The notes beneath the pieces were generated by a model. It was not told where the DNA came from, ran no database searches, and saw nothing but the letters and a program-made list of their open reading frames with translations. A stretch of DNA of 38,129 nucleotides, taken from the NCBI RefSeq assembly GCF_001667185.1, contig NZ_LZIC01000066.1, positions 1 through 38,129 on the forward strand. The letters are read 5' to 3'. The DNA is from Mycobacterium sp. 852002-50816_SCH5313054-b (lineage in GTDB: Bacteria > Actinomycetota > Actinomycetes > Mycobacteriales > Mycobacteriaceae). This document shows, in pieces, positions 36,586 to 38,129 of this stretch (position 1 is the stretch's first letter; the number at the start of each line of letters is the position of its first letter). Position numbers and translations under genes: made by a program.

Positions 36586-37467
36586 TTAACGCCGACCGCT
36601 TGCAAAATTCTTGCGCCGCTTAGAAGGGCGGCGGTGATTGCGTTCGGCGACGCGGTCGGCGTTGAGGGCGCGTTCGGCGTCGACGCGGCGGGCGCGGTCT
36701 TGCTGCCGGGTCCGGCGGCGCTGGGGCATCACGACACCGCGCCGGGCGGATGGTGGTTGCCCCCTTGGGGCAGTTGGCAATTCGCCGGTAGGCAAGCACA
36801 GCGCCGGAAACAGCAGCCGACTGCCCGGACGGGTGACGTAAAAGTTCCCGCTCGGTGAAGTCCACACGACGGTGCCGTCGGGCCGTTGTTCGTCGCGCCA
36901 CTCGGGCCGAAAGGTCTTCAGAAGATGGTGTTTTCGGCATAGGCATTTGAGGTTCGAGGCGTGGGTCGGCCCGAGCGGGTACGCGATGGTGTGGTCGATA
37001 TCGGCGAACTCGGCGGGTCGATCGCAGCCGGGAAAGCGGCAGTAATGTCGCGGCAGCGGATGAATCGCTCGAGTTGAGCCGAGGGGCGATAGCCGGGCTC
37101 GGGTGGCGCGTCGGCGGGGTGGTGCAGCGGTTGGACTTTGGCGCCGTCGCGGATCAGCTCGGCCACCATCGAGGCGGGGAGGGTGCCGCCGCCGGTGAGA
37201 TAGGCCGCGGGCAACCGCACCACCGGGATGCCGGGTTCGGGGTCGGGAGCCAGCGCCTCGGCCAGGGTCATATCCGGTGTGATGGTCCACGACTGGCGCT
37301 CACCGGAGGTGTGCGGGTCGGGCTGGGCCTCGAGGGCTGCCGCGTCGGCGACGACGTGGACCACCACCGCGGCGGCCCGAGGGTCGGCGCCGGCCCGGCA
37401 CTCGGCGGTGCCGCAGCCACACGCGAAGTGTAGGGGCCTACGCCGCGCGCCGACCGCGTTAGCCGGT
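36586..37467 (-). pseudogene. 13E12-repeat (DUF222) HNH endonuclease, truncated and frameshifted
   Basis: Two frames together give the C-terminal half of a DUF222/13E12 protein. From about 37467 to 37043 one frame reads [51 protein letters not shown] and [10 protein letters not shown]. From 37042 to 36586 another continues the HNH domain: [32 protein letters not shown], then the usual basic tail. One missing base in the threonine codon at about 37042-37043 explains the shift. The N-terminal half (about 200 residues) is absent: upstream sequence becomes the glycine-rich frame. These genes occur in many mycobacterial copies and are often decayed. Confidence 0.8.
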
Positions 37468-37468
37468 G

Positions 37469-38089
37469 CTAGGGGCCGCCGCCGCCCCCGCCCGCGCCGC
37501 CAAAGGCTACATCCGGGGAGTTGCCATTTGCGACGGCGGCACCGCCACCGCCGCCGCCGCCGATGATGGCTGCGCCGCCCGCGCCGCCAGTGGGGGTGGC
37601 ATTGCCGGCGCCTGCAATCTGGCCGGCCTTACCGTCAACGCCGGCGCCGCCGATGGTTTGGCCGGTGCCGCCCGGACCGCCCTGGCCACCGGCGTAGCCG
37701 CCGGCGCTGCCGCCCTGTCCGCCGCCCGCGCCGGGGCTGCCGGCGACACCAGCGCCACCGCCGCCACCACCGCCGGCGCTGAACTCGCCGGAGTTGCTGT
37801 TGACAAAACCGCCGTTACCACCCTGGCCAGGGGTGCTTAGGCTGCCGGTAAAGCCGCCGTCGGAGCCGTCATCGCCGATGGCAGATGCGAGGCCGACCCC
37901 GGAGGCGCCGCCGCCGCCACCGCCGCCGCCGGGACCTGCTGAGAGGGTCTGGACGCCGCCGCCGCCGAAACCACCGCCGCTGGTAGCGACTTGGTTGCCG
38001 GATTGGGCGGTGGCGGCGCCTCCGTCTCCGCCGGTGCCGCCCCTGCCGGCGGAGACGGCGGCAGTGCGCCGGCTCGGCAGGCGTGGACT
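37469..38089 (-). CDS. Glycine-rich PGRS-like protein, C-terminal fragment
   Basis: About 206 residues ending at TAG 37471-37469, with repeated Gly-Gly-X blocks (GGTGGDGGAATAQSGNQVAT; GGQGGSAGGYAGGQGGPGGT; GGAGGAAIIGGGGGGGAA) like the PGRS region of PE_PGRS proteins. No start codon or PE domain is present. Upstream in this frame there is a TGA at 38092-38090, so the 5' part is missing, displaced by rearrangement, or misassembled. The last residues before the stop (GGAGGGGGGP) are not the usual PE_PGRS C-terminal domain. Confidence 0.55.
   Translation of the reverse strand, partial: SPRLPSRRTAAVSAGRGGTGGDGGAATAQSGNQVATSGGGFGGGGVQTLSAGPGGGGGGGGASGVGLASAIGDDGSDGGFTGSLSTPGQGGNGGFVNSNSGEFSAGGGGGGGAGVAGSPGAGGGQGGSAGGYAGGQGGPGGTGQTIGGAGVDGKAGQIAGAGNATPTGGAGGAAIIGGGGGGGAAVANGNSPDVAFGGAGGGGGGP
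38022..38058. repeat. 13-bp perfect inverted repeat at the glycine-rich strand switch
   Basis: CCGTCTCCGCCGG (38022-38034) and CCGGCGGAGACGG (38046-38058) are perfect inverted copies around an 11-base centre. Left of it, Gly-rich coding reads on minus; right of it, on plus. Confidence 0.8.
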
Positions 38090-38129
38090 TCAGTTCCGCT
38101 GGTAGCGGTGGCGACGGTGGCCACGGCGG
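38059..38129 (+). other. Glycine-rich sequence on plus strand at window end
   Basis: The last bases read on plus as SSAGSGGDGGHGG (about 38091-38129), a PGRS-like pattern on the opposite strand from the fragment to the left. It runs off the window and has no start. It may belong to another PE_PGRS gene or be an assembly effect. Confidence 0.35.

Overview
The window is high-GC DNA from a slow-growing Mycobacterium. It carries PE-family proteins, a PGRS-like glycine-rich reading frame, mycothiol (mshB) and F420 (fbiC) genes, a TB8.4-like secreted protein and a trehalose sulfotransferase (stf0). The core, about 5.0 to 28.0 kb, follows the order I recall for M. tuberculosis Rv1160 to Rv1178: mutT2, narGHJI, bipA, lpqW, TetR, mshB, the Rv1171 gene, PE12, fbiC, TB8.4, fdxC, aminotransferase. 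It has lineage-specific changes, so it is a relative rather than M. tuberculosis itself. All family assignments come from reading the proteins and from memory; no search was run.

Layout. (1) 0.5-4.4 kb: three GAF-ANTAR proteins (predicted RNA-binding antiterminators). Two are in tandem on plus. The third lies on minus directly behind a Pks16/FadD-like acyl-activating enzyme. (2) 5.1-12.5 kb: mutT2, then a tightly packed narGHJI operon for respiratory nitrate reductase. (3) 12.6-16.5 kb: bipA and lpqW. (4) 16.7-22.2 kb: a large repetitive PE protein, a TetR regulator, mshB, a 35-codon micro-ORF coupled to a small membrane protein, and a PE12-like protein. (5) 22.4-28.0 kb: fbiC, a DinB/MDMPI-like protein, the TB8.4 homologue, the 7Fe ferredoxin fdxC and a DapC-type aminotransferase. 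(6) 28.1-31.7 kb: a KimA-type potassium transporter fused to a C-terminal OB-fold, translationally coupled to a LipO-like esterase. (7) 31.7-34.5 kb, minus strand: stf0, a 31-codon single-helix membrane peptide, a YeiH/UPF0324 'sulfate exporter' family permease and a Sap/GAP-family membrane protein. (8) 34.6-36.6 kb: a SAM methyltransferase, a two-helix membrane protein and a cysteine-rich secreted protein. (9) 36.6-38.1 kb: a broken 13E12/DUF222 HNH gene next to a glycine-rich PGRS-like frame. The sense of the glycine-rich coding flips at a 13-bp inverted repeat close to the window end.

The best candidates for something undescribed are two. One is the stf0/micropeptide/YeiH/Sap module: a near-identical 22-23 nt element, preceded by a TANNNT hexamer, lies about 32-36 nt upstream of both stf0 and the micropeptide gene, which suggests co-regulated synthesis and export of a sulfated trehalose product. 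The other is the KimA-OB-fold fusion, which physically joins a potassium importer to a nucleic-acid-binding-type domain. The three clustered ANTAR proteins are a further lead.
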